A stretch of 64,000 nucleotides of DNA from assembly GCF_000063445.1 (NCBI RefSeq), contig NC_009464.1, positions 2,728,001 through 2,792,000 on the forward strand, given 5' to 3'. The position numbers and the translations under genes are program-made. Shown piece after piece: positions 24,364-34,313 of the stretch (positions are counted from its first letter, which is position 1; every line of letters starts with the position of its first letter). Under the pieces are notes generated by a model, which had not been told where the DNA came from, searched no databases, and saw nothing but the letters and a program-made list of their open reading frames with translations. This stretch comes from Methanocella arvoryzae MRE50. Its GTDB lineage: Archaea > Halobacteriota > Methanocellia > Methanocellales > Methanocellaceae.

Positions 24364-26010
24364 ATGCGCCCGAACATAGATCCTGAAAAACGATCCGCAT
24401 CCGCCAGCGCGGATCGTTTTACTGCCGCTTTGAGAAAGTACCGGTACGATCTCTTCTTTATCGGCCTAATCCTCGTAATAGCTCTCGGTGTCAGGCTGTA
24501 CGGCTTGATGGACGCCGGGATAACCTGGGATGAGCCCCTGACCGTAATTGCCGGGATGAAGTACGCCCATAATTTCCTGACTCTCAACTTCAGCGGTGAT
24601 GCATGGTCGCTGGTAGCCGAACACGGGCCGATCAGCAAATACATATATGCCTTTGCCCTGGGGCTGTTTTTACACAAGACTGTGGACTACGAGACGTTTG
24701 TCATAGCGAAAGCGGCCAGTACCGTGGTTGGCGCAGCAGTGTGCGTGCTGGTGTACCTGTTCTGCAGGGAGTTTTTATCCCGGCGCATCGCCGTGGCTTC
24801 AGCCCTCATCCTGGCGCTGACACCAGTGTTTGTTGCCCATACTCAGATAGCGGCGGTCGATGGTCCGGTGGCTTTGTTCTTTACTCTGACCATGTACCTC
24901 TTCCTGCTGGCTTTAAAAACGGAAAAGCCTGCCTACTACATCGCTTCAGCTATCTCCCTCGGGTTACTCATCGACACGAAATACAATGGCCTCATCATAC
25001 TGCCAGTGCTGTTCCTGCTCTTCCTGATCCACCGACACCAGAAGCTGAACGAAGGTCAGACTGAACTAAAACCAGTGCAGATAAGGGGTCTCGGGGATGT
25101 TCTGAAACTCGGAGCTTATTATATTCCTGTAGTTCCTACACTACTCTTTCTGTCCACCGCTGCTATCACTATGTTCGTAGCATGGCCGTGGCTCTGGACT
25201 GATACGTTTAATCACCTGATCCACTCGCTGACTCACTGGACATACATACCCGAGGAGTATTTCCTGGGCCAGCTACAGGTGCCCCCGAAATATTATTACC
25301 TGGTATATTTCCTGGTGACGACTCCGGAGGCGCTGTTGCTGCTGGCACTGGCAGGGGGAGCGATCGCTCTGAAGTGTCGGGGTACCACAATGTGGGCTCT
25401 CCTGTTGTGGCTCATCGTGCCTTTCAGCTATAATTTTACCTCTTTTATCCAGGATGGCATGCGCTATCTCCTGATGATCTACCCGGCACTTGCCATACTC
25501 TGCGCTGTAGGTATTGATGGAATTGCCGTCTACCTGGCCGGTCGCCTGAAAAAGATCGAGAGCGGTATGCTGTTTAGCGCCATTACGGGGATAACCCTGC
25601 TCTGCCTGATCGCTTCGCTTTTATCGGTGGCCCCCTACTACCTCGATTACTATAATTATGTGTCGGGAGGGCCGGCATCTGCTTACGAGCAGAGGAACTA
25701 TGAGTTTTCGTGGTGGGGAGAGGGGCTGTATGACAGCGTGCTTTACCTGGAGAAGTACGCTCCACCAGGCTCGACAGTGTTCGTTGCGGCCAGGCCTAAC
25801 ACCCCTGTGGAATACTATGCGAAGAACCACACCTACATCCTCTGGAACATCGACGATAAGCAGCTGACCCCCGACGTCAGATACCTGATCACCAATCAGG
25901 ATAATGATCGGTATCATCCTTTCGAGTTCAACCAGTCGGAGTTCCGGGTCATCTACGAGACAAAAGTACAGGGGCTGCCCCTGGCTACGGTGTATGAAAA
26001 AATAAGATGA
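24364..26010 (+). CDS. GT39-like polytopic membrane glycosyltransferase
   Basis: The 548-residue protein has a basic N-terminus and about 11-12 membrane helices. The first external loop carries TWDEP near residue 57, the acidic motif expected of GT-C transferases such as protein O-mannosyltransferases and ArnT. These enzymes take the sugar from a polyprenyl-phosphate donor on the outer face of the membrane. The acceptor could be protein or lipid-linked glycan. A 12-bp perfect inverted repeat lies in its first 20 codons (listed separately), leaving slight doubt whether the real start is the ATG at 24364 or the TTG near 24430. Confidence 0.82.
   Translation: MRPNIDPEKRSASASADRFTAALRKYRYDLFFIGLILVIALGVRLYGLMDAGITWDEPLTVIAGMKYAHNFLTLNFSGDAWSLVAEHGPISKYIYAFALGLFLHKTVDYETFVIAKAASTVVGAAVCVLVYLFCREFLSRRIAVASALILALTPVFVAHTQIAAVDGPVALFFTLTMYLFLLALKTEKPAYYIASAISLGLLIDTKYNGLIILPVLFLLFLIHRHQKLNEGQTELKPVQIRGLGDVLKLGAYYIPVVPTLLFLSTAAITMFVAWPWLWTDTFNHLIHSLTHWTYIPEEYFLGQLQVPPKYYYLVYFLVTTPEALLLLALAGGAIALKCRGTTMWALLLWLIVPFSYNFTSFIQDGMRYLLMIYPALAILCAVGIDGIAVYLAGRLKKIESGMLFSAITGITLLCLIASLLSVAPYYLDYYNYVSGGPASAYEQRNYEFSWWGEGLYDSVLYLEKYAPPGSTVFVAARPNTPVEYYAKNHTYILWNIDDKQLTPDVRYLITNQDNDRYHPFEFNQSEFRVIYETKVQGLPLATVYEKIR
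24387..24420. repeat. 12-bp perfect inverted repeat inside the start of the GT39-like gene
   Basis: AAAACGATCCGC (24387-24398) and GCGGATCGTTTT (24409-24420) are exact complements separated by 10 bases. The stem ends in TTTT, like an intrinsic terminator, and lies 60 bases after the stop of the upstream sugar enzyme. It could end that transcript or fold near the ribosome binding region of the GT39-like mRNA. Confidence 0.5.
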
Positions 26011-26022
26011 CAGGATTAAGTG

Positions 26023-27198
26023 TTACTGGAGTTCACTGTAGGCGGATCTAAGCAAAGCGGAAACCCTGTCGAGGCCGAACTGTTCGACAGCCCTTTTCCT
26101 GGCCTTCATAGCAAGGCTTTTACAATACGCTTCGTCTTTGCTCAACTCTCTTACCGCATCGTAGATCGAGACCGGATCAGCGGGCTGGATCAGCTGGCCT
26201 GCGTCACCTACCACTTCGGGGATCGAGCCACTCATCGTCGAGATCACCGGTAAGCCGGAAGCCATCGCCTCAACCAGCACCATCCCGAACTGCTCTTGCC
26301 ACCAATGGACAGGGATGCTGGGCAGGAGAAATGCCTTGGCTATACGATATAGCCCCGGTATCTCGTCGTAAGTGAAGTTTCCGGCCAGCTTTACCCTGTC
26401 CTCGATTCCCAGCTTCTTTATTGCTGCGTTCATCGCACTTTTCTCCGGCCCGTCTCCTGCGATGAGGAATTTCACCTTACTCAGATCCGGATCTCTCGAC
26501 ACCAGTCGGGCAGCATATAGCATGTCATATATCCCTTTTTCCCGGGTCAGGCGCCCGACGAACAGGATAGTGAAATCGTCGCCTGAAATGCCCAGTGTCT
26601 TTAACAAGCCCTCATCTGCAGGCCCCGGAGTAAACCGGTCCGTATCTATACCTGCTGGCACTACCCGGATACGCTCTTCGTTCACACCTTCGATGATCAG
26701 GGCATTTTTCGCACGCTCAGTGACAGCTATGAATATATCTGTATTATCTCTGACATAGCTGACGACCTTCTCGTTGCTCAGCCCGCCTCTGAACCTGTGC
26801 AGGGTAAGAAAAGGTACGTTTTCCCAGACGGTCAGGACCAGCTTCTTCTTCATTCCTGTTTTCACCCGGGCGGCCTGGTAGGAATAGCCGTTATAGGTCT
26901 CCGCCGCGTGAAGTATGTCCATACTGGCGAGTTCCTTCTCCAGCCCGATCATTCTATAGTTGCCGCCGTAAGGCAACAGCATGCCGTAGGCAAGCGATTT
27001 TCCAGGCCATGGCAGACGTTCGTAGTATTCTTCCATGATGTGCAACTTTTTCACTGGAAAACGGATACGCTTAATGTCATAATTATTGATATACGATGCG
27101 AAGCCGGTCAAATCGTAGCCGGATGCAAGCGGTTCGTAGGACTGCATCTCAAAGGGATTCATGTTACTGCCGCGTACAATGGCTACCTTCATAGTCAT
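26023..27198 (-). CDS. GT4-family glycosyltransferase
   Basis: The 391-residue protein has the GT-B fold. The N-terminal acceptor domain runs to about residue 190. The C-terminal domain has FVGRLTREKGI for the donor phosphates and the EX7E motif (EQFGMVLVE) followed by AMASGLPVIST. A retaining mechanism with a nucleotide-sugar donor is expected. It is cytoplasmic or membrane-associated. It converges with the GT39-like gene, with only 12 bases between the stops. It is the last gene of a minus-strand set with the flippase and a second GT4. Confidence 0.88.
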   Translation of the reverse strand: MTMKVAIVRGSNMNPFEMQSYEPLASGYDLTGFASYINNYDIKRIRFPVKKLHIMEEYYERLPWPGKSLAYGMLLPYGGNYRMIGLEKELASMDILHAAETYNGYSYQAARVKTGMKKKLVLTVWENVPFLTLHRFRGGLSNEKVVSYVRDNTDIFIAVTERAKNALIIEGVNEERIRVVPAGIDTDRFTPGPADEGLLKTLGISGDDFTILFVGRLTREKGIYDMLYAARLVSRDPDLSKVKFLIAGDGPEKSAMNAAIKKLGIEDRVKLAGNFTYDEIPGLYRIAKAFLLPSIPVHWWQEQFGMVLVEAMASGLPVISTMSGSIPEVVGDAGQLIQPADPVSIYDAVRELSKDEAYCKSLAMKARKRAVEQFGLDRVSALLRSAYSELQ

Positions 27199-27239
27199 GC
27201 CTCAACCAGTAACAACGATTATCTATAATGTATATAACC

Positions 27240-28712
27240 CTAACCTCTCAGGGCTTTTCTAATCATCGGGATCTTAGTCGTGATTATGCTTTTTACCAGA
27301 GCTATATCGTCTTTGTCTATACATCCGAGGATATACAATATGGCTGTATAGAGAACAATAGCTGCTGCGATGACCGCAAAGACGTAGAAGCTCTTCACAA
27401 GTATTACAAATGCTCCCATGATCAGGCTTGCTATGGCAACCTTAATCAGATCGACTAGTATCTCTCTGCTCAGGCCGTATCCTATGCGATAGCTCAGTAT
27501 GAAGTATAATGCCATCGATACGAATTCCGCTATCATCGTGCTCCAGGCCAGGCCAACGTAGCTGAACCTGTCGATCAGTATGATGTTAAGGGCCAGGTAG
27601 ACCAACATGCATACGCCAGCGATGTTGGTGGTGGTTTTCTGCCTGTTGGTGGACATGAACAGGCAGCCGTAGGCACTACTTAAAAAGATGAATAAGGCGG
27701 CCCAAATGATGATTTGTAGCACGATTATCGATTGCACATATCCCTCCTTGAACACGAAAAGGATGATATTATCGGCAAGGAGAGTTCCCCCGATCGCCAT
27801 TGGTATGCCTACCATCGCCATGTACTTCAGGTACTTGAAAAAGGCCATGTTCAGGTGGTCCGCAGAGGTGACGAAGAACCTCGACATAGCCGGAAATAAT
27901 GACATACTGAAAACCTGGGGGATGAAGAGGATGAAGAGGAACAGTCTGTAGGCTGCACTGAAAATGCCCAGCTCGGAGTCTCCCTTCATCAACGACAGCA
28001 TCACCGAGCCTGCATAGTAGTATATAGTTCCATAGAACATCCCCAGCGCGAAGGGCACTGTTTCTTTAAGTGTCGACCTGATAAAGCCGGGATCTATCCT
28101 CAGGCTGAACCTGGCGAACTTCAACGAGTACACGGCCAGACAATAGAAGACAACTATCAGGTTAGAGGTGAAATAGACCATCGAATAGCCTACCACATCG
28201 AAATTCTGGTTGATGGCGAATAGCGCCCCGAGGATCAGCAACAGATTGCCTAGCACTGATCCCACAGACTGGTACTCGATTTTTTCGAATGCCTGGAAAA
28301 TCGAGTTGAAGATGGCTGTAATGGCCAGAAATACAGTTGAGAAGCCGAAGATGCAAACCACCAATGATGTCTGCCACGATGTACCTGTGATGAGCACATA
28401 AGCGAGAAGCGCGAGGAAAAATATGATCGCGAGCGCCAGTTTCAATACCAGAATGTTGGTGACGAACTTATTAACCAGCGCCTTATCTCTTGACACTTCC
28501 CTGGTGATGTAAGAGTTGATCCCGAGATCGACTATCACACCCAGGATGGTCGTGACTGACAGAGCCACGTTAATGACTCCAAAGCCGTCAGTTTCGAGGT
28601 ATCTGGCTGTGTAGGCTATGTAGAGAAAGCTCAGCAGCATGTTTACGAACTGAGCTGCCAACAACACAGTGGTATTTTTTATTATGACGCTAGCGTTTCC
28701 CATCAGATGCAC
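27240..28712 (-). CDS. Wzx/AglR-type polysaccharide flippase
   Basis: The 490-residue protein has about 14 hydrophobic segments and the MATE/MOP-superfamily pattern. The first helix includes NTTVLLAAQFVNMLLSFLYIAY. A conserved YLETDGFGVINVALS follows near residue 40. Such proteins move lipid-linked oligosaccharides across the membrane, here for N-glycosylation or another surface glycan. The start is the GTG at 28712, or the ATG three codons later (MGNASVIIK). The gene is visibly more AT-rich than the glycosylation genes on either side, as often seen in exchanged surface-sugar loci. Confidence 0.88.
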   Translation of the reverse strand: MHLMGNASVIIKNTTVLLAAQFVNMLLSFLYIAYTARYLETDGFGVINVALSVTTILGVIVDLGINSYITREVSRDKALVNKFVTNILVLKLALAIIFFLALLAYVLITGTSWQTSLVVCIFGFSTVFLAITAIFNSIFQAFEKIEYQSVGSVLGNLLLILGALFAINQNFDVVGYSMVYFTSNLIVVFYCLAVYSLKFARFSLRIDPGFIRSTLKETVPFALGMFYGTIYYYAGSVMLSLMKGDSELGIFSAAYRLFLFILFIPQVFSMSLFPAMSRFFVTSADHLNMAFFKYLKYMAMVGIPMAIGGTLLADNIILFVFKEGYVQSIIVLQIIIWAALFIFLSSAYGCLFMSTNRQKTTTNIAGVCMLVYLALNIILIDRFSYVGLAWSTMIAEFVSMALYFILSYRIGYGLSREILVDLIKVAIASLIMGAFVILVKSFYVFAVIAAAIVLYTAILYILGCIDKDDIALVKSIITTKIPMIRKALRG

Positions 28713-28742
28713 TGCCTGTGTGTACGTAAGATCTCGACAAAC

Positions 28743-29975
28743 TTATCCAGATTTGCCTTTTCCGGCTATCGTCTCTCTTATTAGTCTATCCAGCGTGCCG
28801 CAGATGACCTTCCAGTCGTAGTTGTCTATTACGAATGACGCGTTAGCAGCCGATTTATCCTCGATCTCTCCCTCATGGCTCATCATGTACCCTAATTTTT
28901 GTGCAAAACACTCGATATCCTTGACAGGGCACAGGTAGCCCAACTTACCATAATCCGTTAGTTCCTTAATGGATGGAATGTCACTGCCCAGGATGACATC
29001 TCCAAAGTAGGCGGCCTCGAGGGATGCAAGGCTAAAGCCCTCGAACCTCGATGGCATCAGCAGAATCTTCGCTCTCTGGTAGTAGTCGAATACCTGCTCC
29101 CGGTGCTCCAGGAACCCGACACAGTCTACCCGGGACCTGAGCTCCGGGTGTCGGACGAAAAAGTCCTCCAGTTCTCCGGGGAAGTAGCTCTCTACCGGTC
29201 CTACCAGCACCAGCTTCCAGGCCGGGAATTCAGCGGCAACCCGGGAGAAAGCCTCGAGTGCTATATCTGTCCCTTTTTGTGGGTTGCCCAGTCTGCCTAC
29301 ATGCAGCACAATTCTCTCCTTAGCCACCTCTCTCCGGAACGTTTCTAGTGTTTTTACACTGGTGCCGTTGGGTATATAACAGACATTTTTATGTTTGTAG
29401 TAAAGGTGGTTCTCAGTGAGCACTTTCACCGCGTGTCTAGTCTCGGCAGTAATAAGATCAAAGCTAAGCGACTCGTAAATGCGCGAGCTCCTCGTTCCGT
29501 CTTTGCCCCTGCGCTCGAACTCCTCCACAACTTCCGAGCTGATGTCCAGCTTGAGGTATAGTTTTCCACGTGGATTGACCAGCCTGTAGATCCAGCCGAT
29601 CACGATCGACTCGTCCTTCAGGTGGTAAAGCTGAAGCACGTCGATCATACGACCCATTCGGAGCATGACCGGCAGGGCGTCCAGTGCCGTGCATAGTGCC
29701 TCGATACCCCTGACGATCAGGCCTTTTTTAAAGATCGCCAGCGTCCATTCTCTCAGAAGGTGCCACGGACCTTTCTTCAGGAAGATAAGCCGGAGCCCGG
29801 GCACTTCTGTTTGTAGATAGGGGTAGTCCCCATTACGATAACTGATGAGATACGAATCGTAGCCGTGATTCTTGTATAGTACATAGGGTATCATACCCAC
29901 GTCTTTAGTCAGGTGGATGTTTTCGCAGCCGGGAAAAAAGGTTGCAAATACAAGCCGTCTATCCACCATAATCAC
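28743..29975 (-). CDS. GT4-family glycosyltransferase
   Basis: The 410-residue GT-B enzyme carries LHVGRLGNPQKGTDIALEAF and the EX7E motif EGFSLASLE followed by AAYFGDVILGSDIPS. The N-terminal domain contains a hydrophobic stretch at about 95-125 that may touch the membrane. It lies 30 bases upstream of the flippase in the same direction. The start is GTG at 29975 with an ATG two codons later as alternative. Donor and acceptor are unknown. Confidence 0.85.
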   Translation of the reverse strand: MIMVDRRLVFATFFPGCENIHLTKDVGMIPYVLYKNHGYDSYLISYRNGDYPYLQTEVPGLRLIFLKKGPWHLLREWTLAIFKKGLIVRGIEALCTALDALPVMLRMGRMIDVLQLYHLKDESIVIGWIYRLVNPRGKLYLKLDISSEVVEEFERRGKDGTRSSRIYESLSFDLITAETRHAVKVLTENHLYYKHKNVCYIPNGTSVKTLETFRREVAKERIVLHVGRLGNPQKGTDIALEAFSRVAAEFPAWKLVLVGPVESYFPGELEDFFVRHPELRSRVDCVGFLEHREQVFDYYQRAKILLMPSRFEGFSLASLEAAYFGDVILGSDIPSIKELTDYGKLGYLCPVKDIECFAQKLGYMMSHEGEIEDKSAANASFVIDNYDWKVICGTLDRLIRETIAGKGKSG

Positions 29976-30114
29976 GTTACCCCGGGCGAATTATAACCTA
30001 CAATTACTTTATTCTGCATTTACTTAGTGTATTAATAGATAATCCTTTGTGTTCTACCCGAAAAGATAAGATTATATTGGTAGAGAAATAGTGGTTGGTG
30101 GACGTATCTTGTAC

Positions 30115-30996
30115 ATGCCACCCCAAGTTGCCATTGTGATACTTAACTGGAACAACGGTACGGTAACAGTTGACTGCCTCCGCTCGCTGGAAAAACTCAG
30201 CTACAGCAACTTTTTCACTCTCGTCCTGGACAACGGCTCTACCGACGATTCCCTTGAAATCCTGCACCGTGCTTACCCGGGCATTTCTGTCGTGCAGAAC
30301 GACAAAAACCTGGGCTTTGCCGGCGGCAATAACCCCGGCATCCGGCTGGCTCTCGAACAGGGCGCTGACTACGTGCTCCTCCTCAACAACGACACAGAGG
30401 TCGCCCCGGACTTCCTCGACGAGCTGATCAAAGTCGCCGAGGCCGATCCGAAGATCGGCATCGCCAGCGCCAAAATATACTATTACTCAGAGCCGGATCG
30501 GCTCTGGTTCGCCGGCGGCAAGGTCAACTACTGGAAAGGCTGGACGCAGCACCTCGGCGATCTCGAAAAAGACGTGGGACAGTACGATCATACCACAGAT
30601 ACAGATTTCGTCTCAGGGTGCGCAATGCTCATCAGGCGAGAGGTCATCGAGAAGATCGGCGTGCTGTATGAGCCTTTCTTCCTCTACTACGAGGATAGCG
30701 ACTATTGCTCCCGGGCTCGCCGGGCGGGGTACCGCATCGTCATGGCCCCTAAAGCGAAGGTCTGGCATAAGGTCTCCAGCACTACCGGCAAAATTAAGGA
30801 TCTGCAGCTCTTCTACGGCCAGCGGAACATGCTTGCCTTCGAGCGCAGGAACGCCAGTCCGGTCCGGCTAGCTTTCTTCCTGCCATACTATTTTGGCAAG
30901 TTCGTCGCATACAACTCTCTCCGGGCGCTCTTATCCGGCAATTCAGGCCGGGCGAAGCTCATCTGGAAAGCGGCGCTGGAAGGGCTGTTTATCTAG
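30115..30996 (+). CDS. GT2-family glycosyltransferase, rhamnosyltransferase-like
   Basis: The 293-residue enzyme has the GT-A fold. VAIVILNWNNG is the first strand, then LDNGSTDDS. NNDTEV near residue 96 is the metal- and nucleotide-binding DxD-like motif, and YYEDSDYCSR contains the catalytic-base ED. The spacing fits the WbbL-like rhamnosyltransferase subgroup, though the sugar is only a guess. I use the ATG at 30115 since the protein then begins at the first beta strand. It is divergent from the GT4 at 28743-29975, and its 3' end overlaps the convergent GT4 gene at 30993 by 4 bases. Confidence 0.87.
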   Translation: MPPQVAIVILNWNNGTVTVDCLRSLEKLSYSNFFTLVLDNGSTDDSLEILHRAYPGISVVQNDKNLGFAGGNNPGIRLALEQGADYVLLLNNDTEVAPDFLDELIKVAEADPKIGIASAKIYYYSEPDRLWFAGGKVNYWKGWTQHLGDLEKDVGQYDHTTDTDFVSGCAMLIRREVIEKIGVLYEPFFLYYEDSDYCSRARRAGYRIVMAPKAKVWHKVSSTTGKIKDLQLFYGQRNMLAFERRNASPVRLAFFLPYYFGKFVAYNSLRALLSGNSGRAKLIWKAALEGLFI

Positions 30997-32042
30997 CCCT
31001 TGTTTTCCATTTTTTTGATAATATCCAGATACTGCCTGACAGTGCTCTTCGTGGAGAACCGGTCGACGACTTTCTGTCTTACTCCCGGATCCTCCCTGGC
31101 GTCAGACAGGTGCTTGACGAGGGCATCTTTAAACTCCTCCCTGTTTTTGGCCAGAGTGCCGTAGTACACGACTTCCGGGTGAGAGCAGTTATCAAATGAT
31201 ACGGCTGGCTTTCTCATGTACTGTGCCTCGATCACCGGCCTGTCTTCCCCTTCCCAGGCGGAGCAGGTAGCGTAGACTGTGGCCCCGGCATAATACCGCC
31301 ACACGTCCGGCACGTAGCCGAGCATGTGGACGTTACCCGCTTTCCTGGCCAGCGCCTGCAGCTTTTCACCATATCCTGGGTCCGCCCGGCCGATCGTGAC
31401 GAGGTGCACATCCTCGCCGAGTTCCTTTCTCGCTTCGCCAAAGATCTCTATCAGTTGATCGACACCTTTGTACGGGGTGTGGCGTCCTACGTAGAGCACG
31501 TAGCGACCGTACTTCTCTGCCTCAGGTGCTGGCTCCGCATCCCGGAACTCAATGCCCGACGGCAGGATTTCCATCGGGCCTCTGTACAGGTACCGGCGTC
31601 TGAAACCATCGCCTATATACCTGGAAATGGGCAGCACCATAGCGGCCTTCCACGCGGAGAACAGGCGGAACATGTGGACTTCCGTCCACAGCATGAACTC
31701 CCCCCGGTTGTGCATCATCGACCTCAGGGGTGCTACACCGTGGTCCTGAAGCAGGTGTGGCGTACGCATGAATGTGGCCACCCCGTCGAACGGCAGATAG
31801 TTCGTGGAGATATAGTCAAACCGCTGGCTGTCCAGCTCTCTAGCCACAGCGCGCATCTTCCAGGGCCTGTTGGCCGGATAACTGGTAACCTCCACGCCAG
31901 GGACTTCCATGTCACTTTTAATGACCGCTATCTTCACGTTGTGATATCTGGCGAGCTCTTTCGCAAACTCGGCTACCGTGACGTCTATACCGTTACCCTT
32001 GCTCAGCGAATAGTTAGCCAGGCAGAAGCTCAGTGTTTCCAA
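30993..32042 (-). CDS. GT4-family glycosyltransferase
   Basis: The 349-residue protein shows YVGRHTPYKGVDQLIEIF for donor binding and the EX7E motif as EGEDRPVIE, then AQYMRKPAVSFD. The N-terminal domain starts at the first strand (LSFCLANYSLSKGNG) with no signal peptide. It is the last of four tandem minus-strand GT4 genes with intergenic spaces of 1-4 bases, so one operon is very likely. Such tandem arrays usually add successive sugars of a single glycan. The start codon directly follows the upstream gene by 3 bases. Confidence 0.87.
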   Translation of the reverse strand: METLSFCLANYSLSKGNGIDVTVAEFAKELARYHNVKIAVIKSDMEVPGVEVTSYPANRPWKMRAVARELDSQRFDYISTNYLPFDGVATFMRTPHLLQDHGVAPLRSMMHNRGEFMLWTEVHMFRLFSAWKAAMVLPISRYIGDGFRRRYLYRGPMEILPSGIEFRDAEPAPEAEKYGRYVLYVGRHTPYKGVDQLIEIFGEARKELGEDVHLVTIGRADPGYGEKLQALARKAGNVHMLGYVPDVWRYYAGATVYATCSAWEGEDRPVIEAQYMRKPAVSFDNCSHPEVVYYGTLAKNREEFKDALVKHLSDAREDPGVRQKVVDRFSTKSTVRQYLDIIKKMENKG

Positions 32043-32045
32043 AAG

Positions 32046-33161
32046 TTATCTCCGTCCACTGTTACATATAGTCTCTACATAGGCCGGCATGACACGGCCT
32101 ATGTCGAAGTATTTCGCAGAGTCGACTGCCCGGCCCGCGAGTGACTCGTAGTACTTCCTGTCTTCTCTCAGACACTGGATACAGGCGACCATATCCCGGG
32201 TGTTGCCCTGCTCGTAGATCAGGCCGGCGTCCCCTGCTGTCTCGGGCATAGCGCCTGCAAACGGCACTACCACCGGCTTTCCTGCGGCCATCGCCTCGAC
32301 GATCGGCACGCAGAAGCCTTCGTGCTCGCTCGCTGTCACCCATGTATCACAGGCCGCATAGTAGTCTGGCAGTTCTTCGTCTGGCACCCTGCCGGCAAAG
32401 ATTACTTTCTTGCCTGAGGCTTTTGCCATCGTTTCCAGCCGCTCTCGCTCCGGGCCTCCGCCGACGATCACCAGGGCTATATCTCCGTCAAGCCCTTTCA
32501 TTGCCTCAATCAGCCTGTCTACACGTTTCGCCGGGGCGAGCCTGCCGACATATAACAGGACGAAGTCAGACTCCAGGCCATGTTTAGCCCTTATCTTCCG
32601 CTTATCTCCCGTGGCAAATGCTCTCGTATCGATAGCGAAGGGCTCAGGCCTAATCAGGCTGTCTTCTATCCCCTCCGCCAGCAGCTCAGACTTGACGTAA
32701 AAGCTGAAGGTCTGGACTGTATCGCTACGCATCATCGACCACAGGTACGCCCGTTTTCTCGCCATTGTCAGCAGCCTGTCTTTCAGCGATGGCAGGAACT
32801 CGGAAGGAGTCAGGCTATGGTAGACCCAGAACAGCCTGATCCGGGGGTTGAGCTTCTTAGCCCTGTGTACTGCAGGAAGCACTCCCACGTCCGGGCCGGC
32901 CAGGACGAGGAGATCGTAGGTTGCCAGCTCTCTGGCCAGCTTTCCAGTACTGAGGAGCGCCCTGACATTGGCGCCGATACTGTGGCCGTTACTGCCCCCG
33001 ACGTACCTGATGTCCACTCCCTCGACTGGGCTGCGCTCGTAGGCGAACGTGAACAGCGTAACCTTGCCACAGCGCTTTCTCAGCTCTCTGAGCGTGGCCT
33101 CGGTAAAGTTGCCCTGGGCATCTTTTTCGACCAGCCTGGTGGTGACAAAAGCTACATCCAT
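32046..33161 (-). CDS. GT4-family glycosyltransferase
   Basis: The 371-residue GT-B enzyme has YVGRLAPAKRVDRLIEAM and the EX7E motif EGFCVPIVE followed by AMAAGKPVVVPFAG. The acceptor domain is basic with many Arg, as in enzymes working at a phospholipid surface. It is separated by 1-3 bases from its neighbours on either side, so translation is coupled. It probably acts third in the four-gene array by position. Confidence 0.87.
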   Translation of the reverse strand: MDVAFVTTRLVEKDAQGNFTEATLRELRKRCGKVTLFTFAYERSPVEGVDIRYVGGSNGHSIGANVRALLSTGKLARELATYDLLVLAGPDVGVLPAVHRAKKLNPRIRLFWVYHSLTPSEFLPSLKDRLLTMARKRAYLWSMMRSDTVQTFSFYVKSELLAEGIEDSLIRPEPFAIDTRAFATGDKRKIRAKHGLESDFVLLYVGRLAPAKRVDRLIEAMKGLDGDIALVIVGGGPERERLETMAKASGKKVIFAGRVPDEELPDYYAACDTWVTASEHEGFCVPIVEAMAAGKPVVVPFAGAMPETAGDAGLIYEQGNTRDMVACIQCLREDRKYYESLAGRAVDSAKYFDIGRVMPAYVETICNSGRR

Positions 33162-33162
33162 G

Positions 33163-34311
33163 TTATTTACCGCTCCTGCCGGCGATCTCCCGGGCGATCT
33201 CCAGATACTGCATAGCGATCACAGGCCAGTCGAACTTCTCTACGATACGCTTCCTGGCAGCAGTGCCCATCTCCGCCACTCTCTCCCGGTTCCCGGCCAG
33301 CAGCACGATTTTCTCGGCAAGTGCCTCCGGATCGGAAGGCGGCACCAGGAAACCGGTCTCGCCGTGGGCGACTGTGTCCCTCATGCCCCCGATGTCGCTG
33401 CACACCGTCGGCTTGCCGCAGGCCATGGCCTCCAGCACTGCGATGCCGTACGGCTCGACCACGCTTGGCTGCACGTACAGGTCGGCGCTGGAGTACACGG
33501 CAGGCATCTCGGTGTTAGGTACCGGCGTCTCCACGAATCGCACCACGTCGGATACACCTAAGTCTGCAGCCAGCATTTTCAGCTCATCTGCCTGCGGGCC
33601 TCTGCCCATAATATACAGGACTGCGCCCGGCGCTTTCTTCACGACGATCTGCATGGCCCTGATAAGCGTGTCGAGGCCTTTGTACGGGTGCAGCCTCGCC
33701 ACCGTCAGTATCTTAAACTTGCCTTCGGTGAGGGGCGTCTTGCCTTCCGTGGGCCGGAAGATGCCGGAGTCGACGCCGACGTTTACTACCCTCATCCTGC
33801 CGGCCGGCACCCGCAGGTGCTCCTCTGCGAAAGCCCTGGCCGCGTTACAGTGAGCGGTATATACTGTAGCACTCTTCCTTGTGTACGCGTTGAGTGTCAG
33901 GTCAAAGCCGCCGAGTACGAGCCTCTTAAATCCTGCCGGAAAATACGTACGCTCGGTCGAAAGCACGGTGGGAATTCCGCTCATTCTGGCGGCGAAGCTG
34001 GCAAGGTGACATATCGGCTGATAGTCCTCCTGCAAGAGCAGCACATCGTAGCCTCCCCGGCGGATTTCACCGAGGATTGAAGGTGTCAGTGGCAGTTCAC
34101 CTAAATCTACAAGAGTCCGGAGGTACCTGACCTTGAACGGCTCTGAATTCTCCGTCCTGTAGTCTGTCTTAAGCATTTTTTCCCGGGGTGCCTTACCCGT
34201 CGACGTGAGGACCGTGACGTCCTGTCCCAGCCTGGCGAGGCCATCTGCCAGCCCGTACTCGTTGCCCCTGACATACGGGGTGAAATATGGCACGACAATA
34301 CCGATCTTCAC
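33163..34311 (-). CDS. GT4-family glycosyltransferase
   Basis: The 382-residue enzyme has the family pattern in full. GNEYGLADGLARLG lies near the N-terminus, VARLHPYKGLDTLIRAM binds donor phosphates, and EPYGIAVLE is the EX7E motif followed by AMACGKPTVCSDIGG. It resembles mannosyltransferases of the PimB/WbaZ type, but this is only pattern-level. The ATG is 2 bases after the upstream GT4 stop. Confidence 0.87.
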   Translation of the reverse strand: MKIGIVVPYFTPYVRGNEYGLADGLARLGQDVTVLTSTGKAPREKMLKTDYRTENSEPFKVRYLRTLVDLGELPLTPSILGEIRRGGYDVLLLQEDYQPICHLASFAARMSGIPTVLSTERTYFPAGFKRLVLGGFDLTLNAYTRKSATVYTAHCNAARAFAEEHLRVPAGRMRVVNVGVDSGIFRPTEGKTPLTEGKFKILTVARLHPYKGLDTLIRAMQIVVKKAPGAVLYIMGRGPQADELKMLAADLGVSDVVRFVETPVPNTEMPAVYSSADLYVQPSVVEPYGIAVLEAMACGKPTVCSDIGGMRDTVAHGETGFLVPPSDPEALAEKIVLLAGNRERVAEMGTAARKRIVEKFDWPVIAMQYLEIAREIAGRSGK

Positions 34312-34313
34312 TC

